Source of the DNA: Woeseiaceae bacterium
Lineage (GTDB): Bacteria > Pseudomonadota > Gammaproteobacteria > Steroidobacterales > Woeseiaceae
Assembly (NCBI GenBank): GCA_021773115.1
Contig: JAJFKS010000005.1
Coordinates: 163,390 to 227,389 of the forward strand
Length of the DNA: 64,000 nt
Direction: 5' to 3'
In this document: positions 1-8,288 of the stretch, piece after piece
How the letters are laid out: each line of letters begins with the position of its first letter
How positions within the stretch are numbered: the stretch's first letter is position 1
The notes under the pieces: generated by a model
What the model saw: only the letters and a program-made list of their open reading frames with translations
The model's database searches: none
Told to the model about the DNA's origin: nothing
Translations under genes and position numbers: made by a program

Positions 1-405
1 TGTCAGGTCTGTCGAGAGAACGGGCTCGCCACCGCCGAGAATCTTGTACAAAGGTGCGTTCAGCGACTGTGCAAACAAATCGTAAACGGCTATTTCAACG
101 GCGGCTTTGGCGCTGAAATTTTTGTACAGCGCGCCCTGAATAAGCTCGACGACATGATTAAGGTTCTGGATATCCTCATTCTGGATAGCGGGGAGAATGA
201 TGGTGCGAATGGCCTCAATGATCGAACCGTGGGTCTCCCCCGTAATAATCGCAGTGGCTGGCGCGCTGCCGAAGCCTTTGTGGCCTGTATCCGTCTCCAA
301 TACGATGACGACGTCTTCCATATGGTCGACACTGCGCAGCGCGGTCTTGAACGGCATTTTGAGCGGGATTCTCAATTTGCCCAGTTGGAAGCCTGTTATT
401 TTCAT
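1..405 (-). CDS. dipeptide epimerase (enolase superfamily), partial
   Basis: This is the N-terminal ~135 residues of an enolase-superfamily protein; the rest lies left of the window. It is not in the ORF track as one frame because it has no stop inside the window. The translation starts MKITGFQLGKLRIPLK, has a lid region TALRSVDHMEDVVIVLETD, the ITGET stretch, and KAAVEIAVYDLFAQ followed by LYKILGG. This is the usual capping-domain pattern of L-Ala-D/L-Glu epimerases (YcjG/YkfB type), which convert the murein dipeptide L-Ala-D-Glu into L-Ala-L-Glu so that it can be degraded. The ATG overlaps the stop of the upstream amidase gene by four bases (ATGA), so the two are one translationally coupled unit. 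The catalytic lysines and metal ligands fall outside the window, so other enolase-family epimerases cannot be excluded. Confidence 0.8.
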   Translation of the reverse strand, partial: MKITGFQLGKLRIPLKMPFKTALRSVDHMEDVVIVLETDTGHKGFGSAPATAIITGETHGSIIEAIRTIILPAIQNEDIQNLNHVVELIQGALYKNFSAKAAVEIAVYDLFAQSLNAPLYKILGGGEPVLSTDLT

Positions 406-1373
406 GGTGTCATCTCTGGTTCGTCCACCTGTTCGTTCTCGCACGGCGCCGTAGAATCCAGCGGCTCTTCGACCTGTAGCAGTTCATCCAGACGTTCAGG
501 GTAGTACTTGTCCAGCAACGCAAACAGGATCGCCGCGGACTCCCGCGTCATCTCACGCGTAACTGCCCATGGCTGAAAGTGCAGCTGGAATGCGCGCACG
601 ACATTTCGTGTTTGTTCGTCAATTTCACCCGTCAGTTCGATTTCGTAGCCATAGGCAGCAAGGGCTTTCTGCAGGTTGATCAGTGGCAATGGTTCCGCGC
701 GAAACCTTTCCCAATACTGTATTACCGTCGCGTCGTCGTACCAAGCGCCGTAGCCAAGCGAGGCGAGCCGTTGCCACGGGAAACGCGGGCCCGGATCGAT
801 CTTCCGCCCTGGCGCGATATCAGAATGGCCGATGATGTGTGTCGGTTTGACGTCGGGGTGACGCTCCAGAATTTCGTCGAGCAGTTCGGTCAGGAGCGCA
901 ATTTGACCATCGGCAAAGTCGGGGTAAAAACACAGTCGATCGGGCCCGCCGGTGTAGGGATTCACGCCGGTATCGCTCGCGTGGCACCAGGTTCGGTTGA
1001 CGAGCTCAATGCCGATTGATTGGTCGTTGAGACCGCTTTTGCCGGCCCAGTAGCTGGTGCCGGCGTGCCAGGCGCGGCGCGATTCGTCTACCAGTTTAAA
1101 AATTTTGAGCGGAGATTTGCCGTAGGTCGGATCGCCAGGTTCCGGAATCAGGTAGTGCGAGCTGACCGGATACGAAGACGGTTTGGTCAGAATCTGCAGC
1201 GAATCCCCAAAATTGGCCGTCGTATGATGAATAACGATGATGCTGACGCGGCTGTTTTGATTGGCCGAATCCGTCGTTTGGGTGGTAGTACATGCAACGA
1301 TATTGAATGCCGCAACAAACGTGATAAAAAGAGCTGTGATGCGGCGTAGCATCATGTGGGTTTCGTTCTGCAT
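402..1373 (-). CDS. N-acetylmuramoyl-L-alanine amidase, lipoprotein (AmiD-like)
   Basis: This is a zinc amidase of the Amidase_2 (AmpD/AmiD) family that cuts the MurNAc-L-Ala bond. A lipoprotein signal with a hydrophobic stretch ending FNIVAC places the mature protein on an envelope membrane facing the periplasm. The first zinc-ligand region is VIVIHHTTANF-like (IIVIHHTTANF) and the second is IIGHSDIAPGRKIDPGP, with the usual His and Asp/Lys. The C-terminal third (INLQKALAAYGYEIE..TRNVVRAFQLHF) matches a PG_binding_1 domain. The ORF track extends to 1466, but that would run across the divergent promoter region; ATG at 1373 (323 aa) gives a sensible signal peptide. A start at 1355 or 1352 is also possible because no start has a clear ribosome site. 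It is coupled to the dipeptide epimerase, so it probably frees peptides that the epimerase pathway then uses. Confidence 0.85.
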   Translation of the reverse strand: MQNETHMMLRRITALFITFVAAFNIVACTTTQTTDSANQNSRVSIIVIHHTTANFGDSLQILTKPSSYPVSSHYLIPEPGDPTYGKSPLKIFKLVDESRRAWHAGTSYWAGKSGLNDQSIGIELVNRTWCHASDTGVNPYTGGPDRLCFYPDFADGQIALLTELLDEILERHPDVKPTHIIGHSDIAPGRKIDPGPRFPWQRLASLGYGAWYDDATVIQYWERFRAEPLPLINLQKALAAYGYEIELTGEIDEQTRNVVRAFQLHFQPWAVTREMTRESAAILFALLDKYYPERLDELLQVEEPLDSTAPCENEQVDEPEMTP

Positions 1374-1488
1374 GGGAGGAATTCTGGGAGGAATAAATAA
1401 TTCTTTACTTTTCCGTGCTCGATGATATTTTATGCCGTACAAGGCTGACATAGTCAAGAAAACCATTCAAATTCAGGGGAGCACCATC
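1374..1488. promoter_or_regulatory. divergent promoter region with 9-bp direct repeat
   Basis: The intergenic region lies between the amidase (minus) and the TonB-dependent receptor (plus). GGGAGGAAT occurs twice, at 1374-1382 and 1386-1394, a 12-bp period just upstream of the amidase start. For the plus strand TTTACT (1404-1409) and TATTTT (1426-1431), 16 bases apart, are a possible sigma-70 promoter. These readings are by eye and weak. Confidence 0.3.
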
Positions 1489-4476
1489 ATGACCTTGTTC
1501 AATTTGGGGAACGCGCCTGCCGTTACCTCGCGTGCGCTAAAATCTGTTCTTAATCTCTTCGTCCTTAGTCTCGCGCTGGCATTCTTCGCCACGCCCGCAA
1601 ACGCACAGCAGACAGGCGAAATTGCCGGCCAGGTTGTCGATGCGAGTGGCGCTGGTGTATCAGGCGTCAGTATTGAGGCCAGCGGTGATGTGTTGCCACA
1701 GGCGCGTACGACAACGTCGGCCGACAACGGCAGTTATCGCTTCCGCCTGTTGCCCCCGGGCAGTTACTCGGTGGTATTCAAGCTGCCCGACGGTAGCACT
1801 CAGACGCGCAATGTCGCAGTGCTACTGCAACAGACTGCCAAAGTTGACATGGTTACTGGTACGTCAATGGAAGAGATCGTGGTTTTAGGGACGCAACTCT
1901 CTCCGGACGCAGGTCAGGGGGCACTTAGCAGTTCGATTAACGCGAGTACCATAGATGCCATACCCGTGGGTCAGGAATATCGCGATCTCATAAAATTGAT
2001 ACCCGGCGTTCAATACTCCGAAGACTCAATTCGCGGTCCTAGTGCGGGCGGCAGTGGCCAGGACAACGCTTACCAGTTCGATGGCGTCGACGTGTCTTTG
2101 CCCTTATTCGGTACCTTGTCAGCAGATCCCTCGTCACATGACATTGCGCAAGTGTCGGTTGTCCGCGGCGGTGCCAAAGCCGTCGGTTTCAATCGCTCCG
2201 GCGGTTTCCTGGTCAACACGGTTAGCAAATCCGGTACTGACGAATTTCGTGCCGAGGCCAGCTACCAGATTCAGTCTGCAAGCCTGACCAGTGACCAGGA
2301 TACTGGCACTAACCGGCTGGAATTTGATGAAGACAAGGCATGGGCGACAGTGAGCCTTGGAGGACCGGTGGTGCGTGACCGCCTGTACTTCTACACGTCG
2401 TACTATGCGCCTACCGCGAAACGCGATAACACGGCGAACGTCTATGGACCTGTCGGTAACTTTGATGACAGTCGCGACGAGTACTTCGGCAAGCTGACGT
2501 TTTCGCCAACCGACAATATTCTCTTTAACGGCAGCTATCGGACTTCGGACCACGACATTCAGAAACGAAGCGTTGGCTCGTTAGGTGCGGACTCCACCTC
2601 AGAGGGGGATAAATCGACTCTCGATGTCGCCATTCTGGAAGGGTCGTGGATCGTAAATGATACGAGTTCCGTAAACTTCAAATATACGGACTTTCAAAAC
2701 GACACGTCTTCCCGACCGGATACCTTGTTCGGGTTTCCGGTCTCCGACGGTGATTCGCTGAATATTGGAGCGCTGGATCAACAAGGTAACTTTTTTGTAC
2801 CTCTGCCGAGAACGGTCGTTGACCCCAGCGATACGGCTTACAACGCCTTCATACAACCGCTAATCAATCAATATGGCTACCTTGATAATGGGGTACCGAC
2901 CGGTGGCGGCAATGTCGGTGGCGCGAGCACATTGAATGATCAGAACTTTTCGCGTGAGAGCTTCGAAATCGCTTTTGATAAGACTTTTTTCATCGGCAAT
3001 ACGACGCACGATCTGCATTTTGGCTACCAGAACCAGACCGTCGAAGAAGAGTTGCTGCGAACATCCAACGGCTGGGGCGCAATTACAGTGCCGGGTGGAC
3101 GGGTGAATGCGTCGGACGGTGTTACACCGGTATTTTTCCAGGCGACACTGCAACAGATGAGCTTCCTGACGTCGGGTGGCGCCGCTCTGGCACCGATCGT
3201 TTCGTCTTCGGAACTGCAGAGCTTCGAGATCAACGACACAATTGAAGTCGGGGACTGGACTTACAACGTTGGTGTGCTGGTTAGCAACGACGTCTTGTTC
3301 GGACAAGGCCTGGCACCGAATGCGTCAAACCCTGTTACGGGTCTCGAAGCGTCGCCGGGCACCAAATACAAAATGTATGAGACCGACTGGTCTGACTTGA
3401 TCCAGCCACGCCTTGGCGCGTCATGGAACTATTCAGACAAGAGCTCAGCCTATGTGAACTATGCGAAGTACAACCCGTCGGCTTCGTCGCTGGCGCGGGC
3501 GGCATCGTGGGATCGCAATTTGTTAGGTGCCCGGGTTGAGACAAATTTTGATGCCAACGGCAATTTTATCGAATCGGTATTGATTGGCGGATCGTCCGGT
3601 AAAATCTTTGATGACAATTTGACGCCACGTAGCATTGACGAGTATCTGATTGGCTGGACCACAGACGTGTCCAGCGAATTAACGCTGCGTGCGCATGTGC
3701 GTTATCGGGACGGCGGACATTTCTGGGAAGATACGAACAACAATGCGCGTTCGAGGTTCTTGCCACCACCAGGCATTCCAACCGAAGATTACATTCCGAA
3801 TCTTCAGGATATTCGTGACGAAATTGGCGGCTCATCGTATGTCATTGCCGAGCTTGATGGCGCTTACACAAAGTACTACGAGGCCAGTTTTGAAGCCGAG
3901 TGGAGCGTTGATGAGTTTTACGTGCGTGGGTCCTATGTCTGGAGTCACTACTACGGCAATTTCGACCAGGACAACTCCACGACCGAAAATGATGCCAATA
4001 CGTTCGTAGGCTCGTCGTTTATCGCTGATGGAGCAGGCCGACAGCTGTGGAACTTCCGCGACGGCAACTTACGTGGTGACCGTCGGCACATGCTGAAAGT
4101 GTACGGGTACTATCTGCTGCCGTGGGACGCGAGTGTTGGCGGGTATCTGGTTTACCAGTCCGGCCAGCCGTGGGAGGCATGGGATGTGGAGGTCTATCGA
4201 GCCCTAACGGGTAGTAGCAGTGACACGAGCCGATACGCGGAACCTGCAGGGTCGCGAACTACCGATGCGCATTATCAACTGGACTTGAATTACACGCATA
4301 ACTTCGCGTTCAAGGGTGACCACAATATTCAATTGCGTGCGGATATTTTCAACGTGTTCGACAATCAAACCGGATACAACATTCAAAATAAAGTGAATAG
4401 TGCGGACTTTGGTCAGCCGCGAGACTTTTTTGACCCGCGTCGCATCCAGTTGGCAGTTAAATATCAGTTCAACTAA
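1489..4476 (+). CDS. TonB-dependent receptor with CarboxypepD_reg plug extension (Oar-like)
   Basis: This is an outer-membrane active transporter of about 995 residues. I chose ATG 1489 because it follows AGGGGAG by eight bases and gives a proper signal peptide ending ANAQQ. After that comes a carboxypeptidase-regulatory-like domain (GEIAGQVVDASGAGVSGVSI ... NGSYRFRLLPPGSYSV), then a plug (VVLGTQLSPDAG.., DLIKLIPGVQYSEDS, VDVSLPLFGTLSADPSS) and a long beta barrel ending in ..IQLAVKYQFN with the terminal aromatic/Asn region. This architecture is typical of Oar-like receptors in Xanthomonadales and relatives. The ligand cannot be read from the sequence. Its position inside a muropeptide salvage locus suggests peptidoglycan fragments or peptides, which is inference. 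It is followed 34 bases later by a strong hairpin with a T-run. Confidence 0.9.
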   Translation: MTLFNLGNAPAVTSRALKSVLNLFVLSLALAFFATPANAQQTGEIAGQVVDASGAGVSGVSIEASGDVLPQARTTTSADNGSYRFRLLPPGSYSVVFKLPDGSTQTRNVAVLLQQTAKVDMVTGTSMEEIVVLGTQLSPDAGQGALSSSINASTIDAIPVGQEYRDLIKLIPGVQYSEDSIRGPSAGGSGQDNAYQFDGVDVSLPLFGTLSADPSSHDIAQVSVVRGGAKAVGFNRSGGFLVNTVSKSGTDEFRAEASYQIQSASLTSDQDTGTNRLEFDEDKAWATVSLGGPVVRDRLYFYTSYYAPTAKRDNTANVYGPVGNFDDSRDEYFGKLTFSPTDNILFNGSYRTSDHDIQKRSVGSLGADSTSEGDKSTLDVAILEGSWIVNDTSSVNFKYTDFQNDTSSRPDTLFGFPVSDGDSLNIGALDQQGNFFVPLPRTVVDPSDTAYNAFIQPLINQYGYLDNGVPTGGGNVGGASTLNDQNFSRESFEIAFDKTFFIGNTTHDLHFGYQNQTVEEELLRTSNGWGAITVPGGRVNASDGVTPVFFQATLQQMSFLTSGGAALAPIVSSSELQSFEINDTIEVGDWTYNVGVLVSNDVLFGQGLAPNASNPVTGLEASPGTKYKMYETDWSDLIQPRLGASWNYSDKSSAYVNYAKYNPSASSLARAASWDRNLLGARVETNFDANGNFIESVLIGGSSGKIFDDNLTPRSIDEYLIGWTTDVSSELTLRAHVRYRDGGHFWEDTNNNARSRFLPPPGIPTEDYIPNLQDIRDEIGGSSYVIAELDGAYTKYYEASFEAEWSVDEFYVRGSYVWSHYYGNFDQDNSTTENDANTFVGSSFIADGAGRQLWNFRDGNLRGDRRHMLKVYGYYLLPWDASVGGYLVYQSGQPWEAWDVEVYRALTGSSSDTSRYAEPAGSRTTDAHYQLDLNYTHNFAFKGDHNIQLRADIFNVFDNQTGYNIQNKVNSADFGQPRDFFDPRRIQLAVKYQFN

Positions 4477-4510
4477 GAGCTAGACATTTAGTTCTGTGCG
4501 GGACGAAATT

Positions 4511-4569
4511 GCGCCATGCACCGGTTTAACCCACCCCCCCTGGGAAAACCGGAGCATGGCGCATTTTTT
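4511..4569 (+). terminator. long hairpin plus T-run overlapping the next start codon
   Basis: The left arm 4511-4533 (GCGCCATGCACCGGTTTAAC..) pairs with the right arm 4541-4562. The stem has about 20 pairs with one A-A mismatch and one bulge, a loop of seven C, and six T at 4564-4569. This is a textbook rho-independent terminator for the receptor gene that ends at 4476. The ATG used for the next gene (4556) lies inside the right arm and the T-run encodes its fourth and fifth codons. Confidence 0.75.
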
Positions 4570-6829
4570 GTGGTGGGCATTGTTGCTGCTGAATCTTATT
4601 TCCTGCAGTGTGGCTGGAAGCAATGCAAAACTTGATTTGCCAGATCTCAGCGACGCGCAATATCGCTGGATCGCGTCGCGAATATTCGAAAACGAGACCA
4701 ACGGCAAGACGAAAAACCTGACCTTCTGGGGAGCCGGTGAGGACTTTCCGTCAATGGGGATCGGGCACTTCATCTGGTTTCCCGAGGGTGTCGACGCGCC
4801 ATTCGACGAAACTTTCCCGGCGATGCTGGATTACGTCAGTGAGCACAGCAACGCATGCGTGACAGTACCGGAGTGGTTGCGGGAAAGACCGGTGCGCGAC
4901 GCGCCGTGGAGTGACAAGGAAAGTTTCGATGCGCTGCAGGAGTCACAGCCCGTCGCATCGCTGCGGCAGTGGCTGGCAAATACCGCACCGCAACAGGCGC
5001 AATTCATCGTCGCGAGTTTCACGCAACGATGGAACGCGCTGCCGCTCGAAGCCGCTAACAAAGCGGAGCTGACTCGTCTTCTGCAAGGATTGCTCGGTAC
5101 ATCAGAAGGCTTGTTCGCCGTAATCGACTATTACAACTTCAAAGGTATCGGCAGCAACCCGCGCGAACGATACGCGGGTGAGGGTTGGGGTCTGGTACAG
5201 GTACTCAGCGATGTTGCAACCGCGTCCAACAACGGTGCCGAGTTAGTCGAGCAGTTCAGTCAAGCCGCGGCGAATCGCCTTGCACAACGGGTCGCCAACG
5301 CGCCGCCGGAACGGCGTGAGGCGCGTTGGCTCGAAGGATGGTACAGACGTGTCGCGGCCTACACCGACACGGCACCAGTACTCGCCGCACCGACAGCTAG
5401 CCAGTATCGTGTTCCACCGTACCTGCAATCGGTATCGGCGGACGGTGCCACTATTGTCTGGTTTAGCGAGAGCGCGAACGCCGCGACGGTGCGCGTCGAG
5501 GGCGACGCGACGAATGTGATCGCGCGTTCGCCACGCCTCGCCTGTGAGCTCGCGTACCACCTCGCCGAGTTTCGCGATGTCGATACGGCACGGTCGTTGC
5601 CCTATCGACACGAAATAAGCCTGCAGGGGCTCGAGTCGGACCGAAGCTATCGCGTCGATATCGATCAGGATGGCGACGCTTCGATGCTGGAATTGCGGAC
5701 GCCCGCATCTGCAAAGGCACGATTCGTGGTTTATGCCGACAGCGAAACCGAGCCTGAATCAAGCGGTGCACATGTCGCGTGGCCGGTACCCGGTGCGGTC
5801 GGTAACGAGCGGCAATATCCGGCCGATCAAACCACGGGCTATGCGGCGAACCTGGCCATCATGGCCGCCAGCAAACCCGATTTCATCGCGATTGCCGGGG
5901 ACCTCGTGCAGTCGGGCGGCGAGCAACGCGATTGGGATGAGTTCTGGCGACAAAATGCAACGCTCGCGGCATCCGTGCCAATCGTACCGGCCTTGGGCAA
6001 CCACGACTACTACGGTGGCCCGGGCGAACTCGGCGGCTACGGAGGCGCAGCATCGGAACGGGCGGCGTCGAAGTATCAGAGCTATTTTGGCCGACCGCCT
6101 TACTACGTCCTCAATGACGGCCCTGTCGCGCTGATCGTACTCGATGCCAATAACGGCAAGCCCGAACGGTCTCCGACGGATACCAACTGGTACTTAAGCG
6201 ACACCGCCCCGGAATGGCAGGAGGGCTCAGAGCAAATGCGGTGGCTGCATGAGACCCTGGCCGAGGCACAAAGCGACAAAGCGTTCACGTTCGTGATGTT
6301 TCATCCGGCACCGTATTCCTCCGGCGTCCATGGCAGGGTGCCAGGAATTGGCGACGCTGAAAACTTCTCCTCGGGACACCCTCTGCGGGAGCTCACGCCA
6401 CTCTTTTTACGTTACGGCGTCGACGCTGTGTTCAATGGTCATGACGAGATGTACGAGCATTCGCTGGTGAAAGGGACGGAGCACAGGTCAGACGGTCGTG
6501 AAACGAACCACAGCGTGCATTTTTTCACGGTGGGTATCGGTGGTGACGGGCTTCGCGGAATTGACACCGGTACCCATAATCCCTACAGCCTGTTCACTGC
6601 AGATGAAAATTCGCCGGAGCTATATGACGCCAACGGGGTCCTGCAGGATGGCGGAAAACACTACGGTCATCTCCTGGTCGACGTCGGACGTCAGGGCGAC
6701 GGCCATTGGGAGGCACGTTTTGAACCTGTTTACGTATTCCCCGTCATGGACGCGCACGGCGAAGTGCAGTCATTTGAGCGGCGCGTCTATGACGATGCAC
6801 TCACATTGAGACGTGAACATGTCGATTAA
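4556..6829 (+). CDS. lipoprotein: lysozyme-like domain fused to purple-acid-phosphatase-like metallophosphoesterase
   Basis: This is a 757-residue envelope lipoprotein with signal MAHFLWWALLLLNLISC. Residues about 20-290 form a domain with ENETNGKTKNLTFWGAGED and then SMGIGHFIWFP. The Glu and GIGH spacing resembles lysozyme-fold muramidases, an assignment I infer from the motif only. Residues about 300-410 resemble the fibronectin-like N-terminal domain of purple acid phosphatases (YRVPPYLQSVSADGATIVWF). Residues about 420-750 are a metallophosphoesterase with IAIAGDLV, PALGNHDYY, FHPAPYSSG and FNGHDEMYEH. The canonical first His of DxH reads ADSE and the GHxH motif reads GHDE, so metal binding may differ. 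The ORF track begins at a GTG at 4496; I prefer ATG 4556 because it starts the signal peptide. The gene overlaps the symporter by 11 bases. It may clip peptidoglycan and remove a phosphate or phosphodiester from wall fragments. Confidence 0.75.
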   Translation: MAHFLWWALLLLNLISCSVAGSNAKLDLPDLSDAQYRWIASRIFENETNGKTKNLTFWGAGEDFPSMGIGHFIWFPEGVDAPFDETFPAMLDYVSEHSNACVTVPEWLRERPVRDAPWSDKESFDALQESQPVASLRQWLANTAPQQAQFIVASFTQRWNALPLEAANKAELTRLLQGLLGTSEGLFAVIDYYNFKGIGSNPRERYAGEGWGLVQVLSDVATASNNGAELVEQFSQAAANRLAQRVANAPPERREARWLEGWYRRVAAYTDTAPVLAAPTASQYRVPPYLQSVSADGATIVWFSESANAATVRVEGDATNVIARSPRLACELAYHLAEFRDVDTARSLPYRHEISLQGLESDRSYRVDIDQDGDASMLELRTPASAKARFVVYADSETEPESSGAHVAWPVPGAVGNERQYPADQTTGYAANLAIMAASKPDFIAIAGDLVQSGGEQRDWDEFWRQNATLAASVPIVPALGNHDYYGGPGELGGYGGAASERAASKYQSYFGRPPYYVLNDGPVALIVLDANNGKPERSPTDTNWYLSDTAPEWQEGSEQMRWLHETLAEAQSDKAFTFVMFHPAPYSSGVHGRVPGIGDAENFSSGHPLRELTPLFLRYGVDAVFNGHDEMYEHSLVKGTEHRSDGRETNHSVHFFTVGIGGDGLRGIDTGTHNPYSLFTADENSPELYDANGVLQDGGKHYGHLLVDVGRQGDGHWEARFEPVYVFPVMDAHGEVQSFERRVYDDALTLRREHVD

Positions 6830-8288
6830 TATTGGCGGCCTCGATGCAGCGATCATCATTGCTTACATGCTCGCCGTTCTCGCGTTCGGACTCTGGCTGG
6901 GACGTGGCCGGCAAACAGCGACGCGTTATTTTCTCGGCGATCGCTCCTTGCCGTGGGGCGCTTTGTTGTTGTCAATCGTCGCGACCGAGACCAGTACCGT
7001 CACATTCCTGAGTCTCCCGGGACTGGCTGCCGCCGCCGGCGGTAACCTGACGTTCCTGCAAATTACGATTGGCTATATTGCCGGCAGAACCGCTGTCATA
7101 TTTATATTGCTGCCGTTGTATTTCCGCGGTAAACCCTTCACGGCCTACGAGGTTCTTGAAACGCGATTTGGCATGGCAAGTCGGCGTCTCGTATCGAGCC
7201 TGTTTTTGCTGACGCGCAACGCCAGCGATGCGTTGCGGCTGTTCCTGACCGCGCTCGTGTTACAGATCGTCCTCGGCCTCGATTTGAACCTGAGCGTGAT
7301 CTGCATCGGCGCGGTCACGATTCTCTATACGTTTATCGGTGGCGCGAGATCGGTCATTTGGAACGACTGTGTTCAGTTCGTCATTTACATGTTTGGTGCG
7401 GCAGCAGCAGCTTACGTCATCGTTGGCGAAGCGCCAGGTGGTTTGGAGCACATCGTGGAGTTCGCGAATGACAGCGACAAACTGCGAATCTTTGATTTCG
7501 ATATGAGCCTTACGAAGCCCGGCATGACGTTTTGGGCTGGGCTCGCAGGCGGTGCATTTCTTACGGCCGCAACGCATGGAACAGACCAGATGATGGTGCA
7601 GCGTTACCTGTCAGCTCGAAACCAGCGCGATGCATCGTTGGCGCTCGGTATCAGTGGCTTCATCGTGTTGTTGCAGTTCGCCGTGTTCCTGCTGATCGGT
7701 ATCGGACTCGCAGCGATGTTCAATATCACGGATGCAGGCTCGACGGTTAACGTCAAGAATGACCAGCTGCTCGCGTACTTTATCGTCAATTACATGCCGG
7801 CAGGACTGCTGGGTATCACGCTCGCCGCCGTGTTCGCCGCGGCGATGTCAACGCTTTCAAGCTCTTTAAATTCCTCGGCGGCGGCATTCATCAATGATAT
7901 TTACCTGCCGCTGCAAAAAAATGAACCGGCCGAAGCACGCAAACTGACTGCGAGCCGTGTGGCGACGGTCGTGTTCGGATTCGTGCAAATTGCCATCGCA
8001 CTTGCCTTCGGCCTGCTGACGTCAAACGAAAGTATTGTCGCAAATGTTCTCAAGATCAGTGGGTTTGCTGCAGGTCCCGTGCTGGGCCTCTACTTCCTGG
8101 GTGTTTTCGCGCCGAACGTGCGCCAACGATCGGCATTATCGGGATTCGTTGTCGGCGTCGGTGTATTGTCTGTTATTGCCTATTCAACACCTGTCCATTG
8201 GGCATGGTATGCGCTATTCGGTTCCATGGTGACACTTTTGGCCGGCAATCTCGCGAATCGTCTGGAGGGACGTAAACTTGAGCAATGA
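6819..8288 (+). CDS. sodium:solute symporter (SSS family)
   Basis: This is an inner-membrane sodium symporter of about 489 residues with some thirteen hydrophobic segments. Family marks include YFLGDRSLPWGALLLSIVAT near the N-terminus, the GGARSVIWNDCVQFVIY stretch, THGTDQMMVQRYLSA and FAAAMSTLSSSLNSSA. ATG 6819 sits in the end of the preceding gene; GTG 6813 in the same frame is the alternative, and ribosome-site signals are weak for both. It overlaps the FAD dehydrogenase by 11 bases, so the three plus-strand genes 4556-9666 look like one operon. SSS members carry sugars, sialic acid and amino acids. The locus makes MurNAc, GlcNAc, anhydro sugars or D-lactate plausible cargo, which is inference. 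Confidence 0.88.
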   Translation: MSINIGGLDAAIIIAYMLAVLAFGLWLGRGRQTATRYFLGDRSLPWGALLLSIVATETSTVTFLSLPGLAAAAGGNLTFLQITIGYIAGRTAVIFILLPLYFRGKPFTAYEVLETRFGMASRRLVSSLFLLTRNASDALRLFLTALVLQIVLGLDLNLSVICIGAVTILYTFIGGARSVIWNDCVQFVIYMFGAAAAAYVIVGEAPGGLEHIVEFANDSDKLRIFDFDMSLTKPGMTFWAGLAGGAFLTAATHGTDQMMVQRYLSARNQRDASLALGISGFIVLLQFAVFLLIGIGLAAMFNITDAGSTVNVKNDQLLAYFIVNYMPAGLLGITLAAVFAAAMSTLSSSLNSSAAAFINDIYLPLQKNEPAEARKLTASRVATVVFGFVQIAIALAFGLLTSNESIVANVLKISGFAAGPVLGLYFLGVFAPNVRQRSALSGFVVGVGVLSVIAYSTPVHWAWYALFGSMVTLLAGNLANRLEGRKLEQ

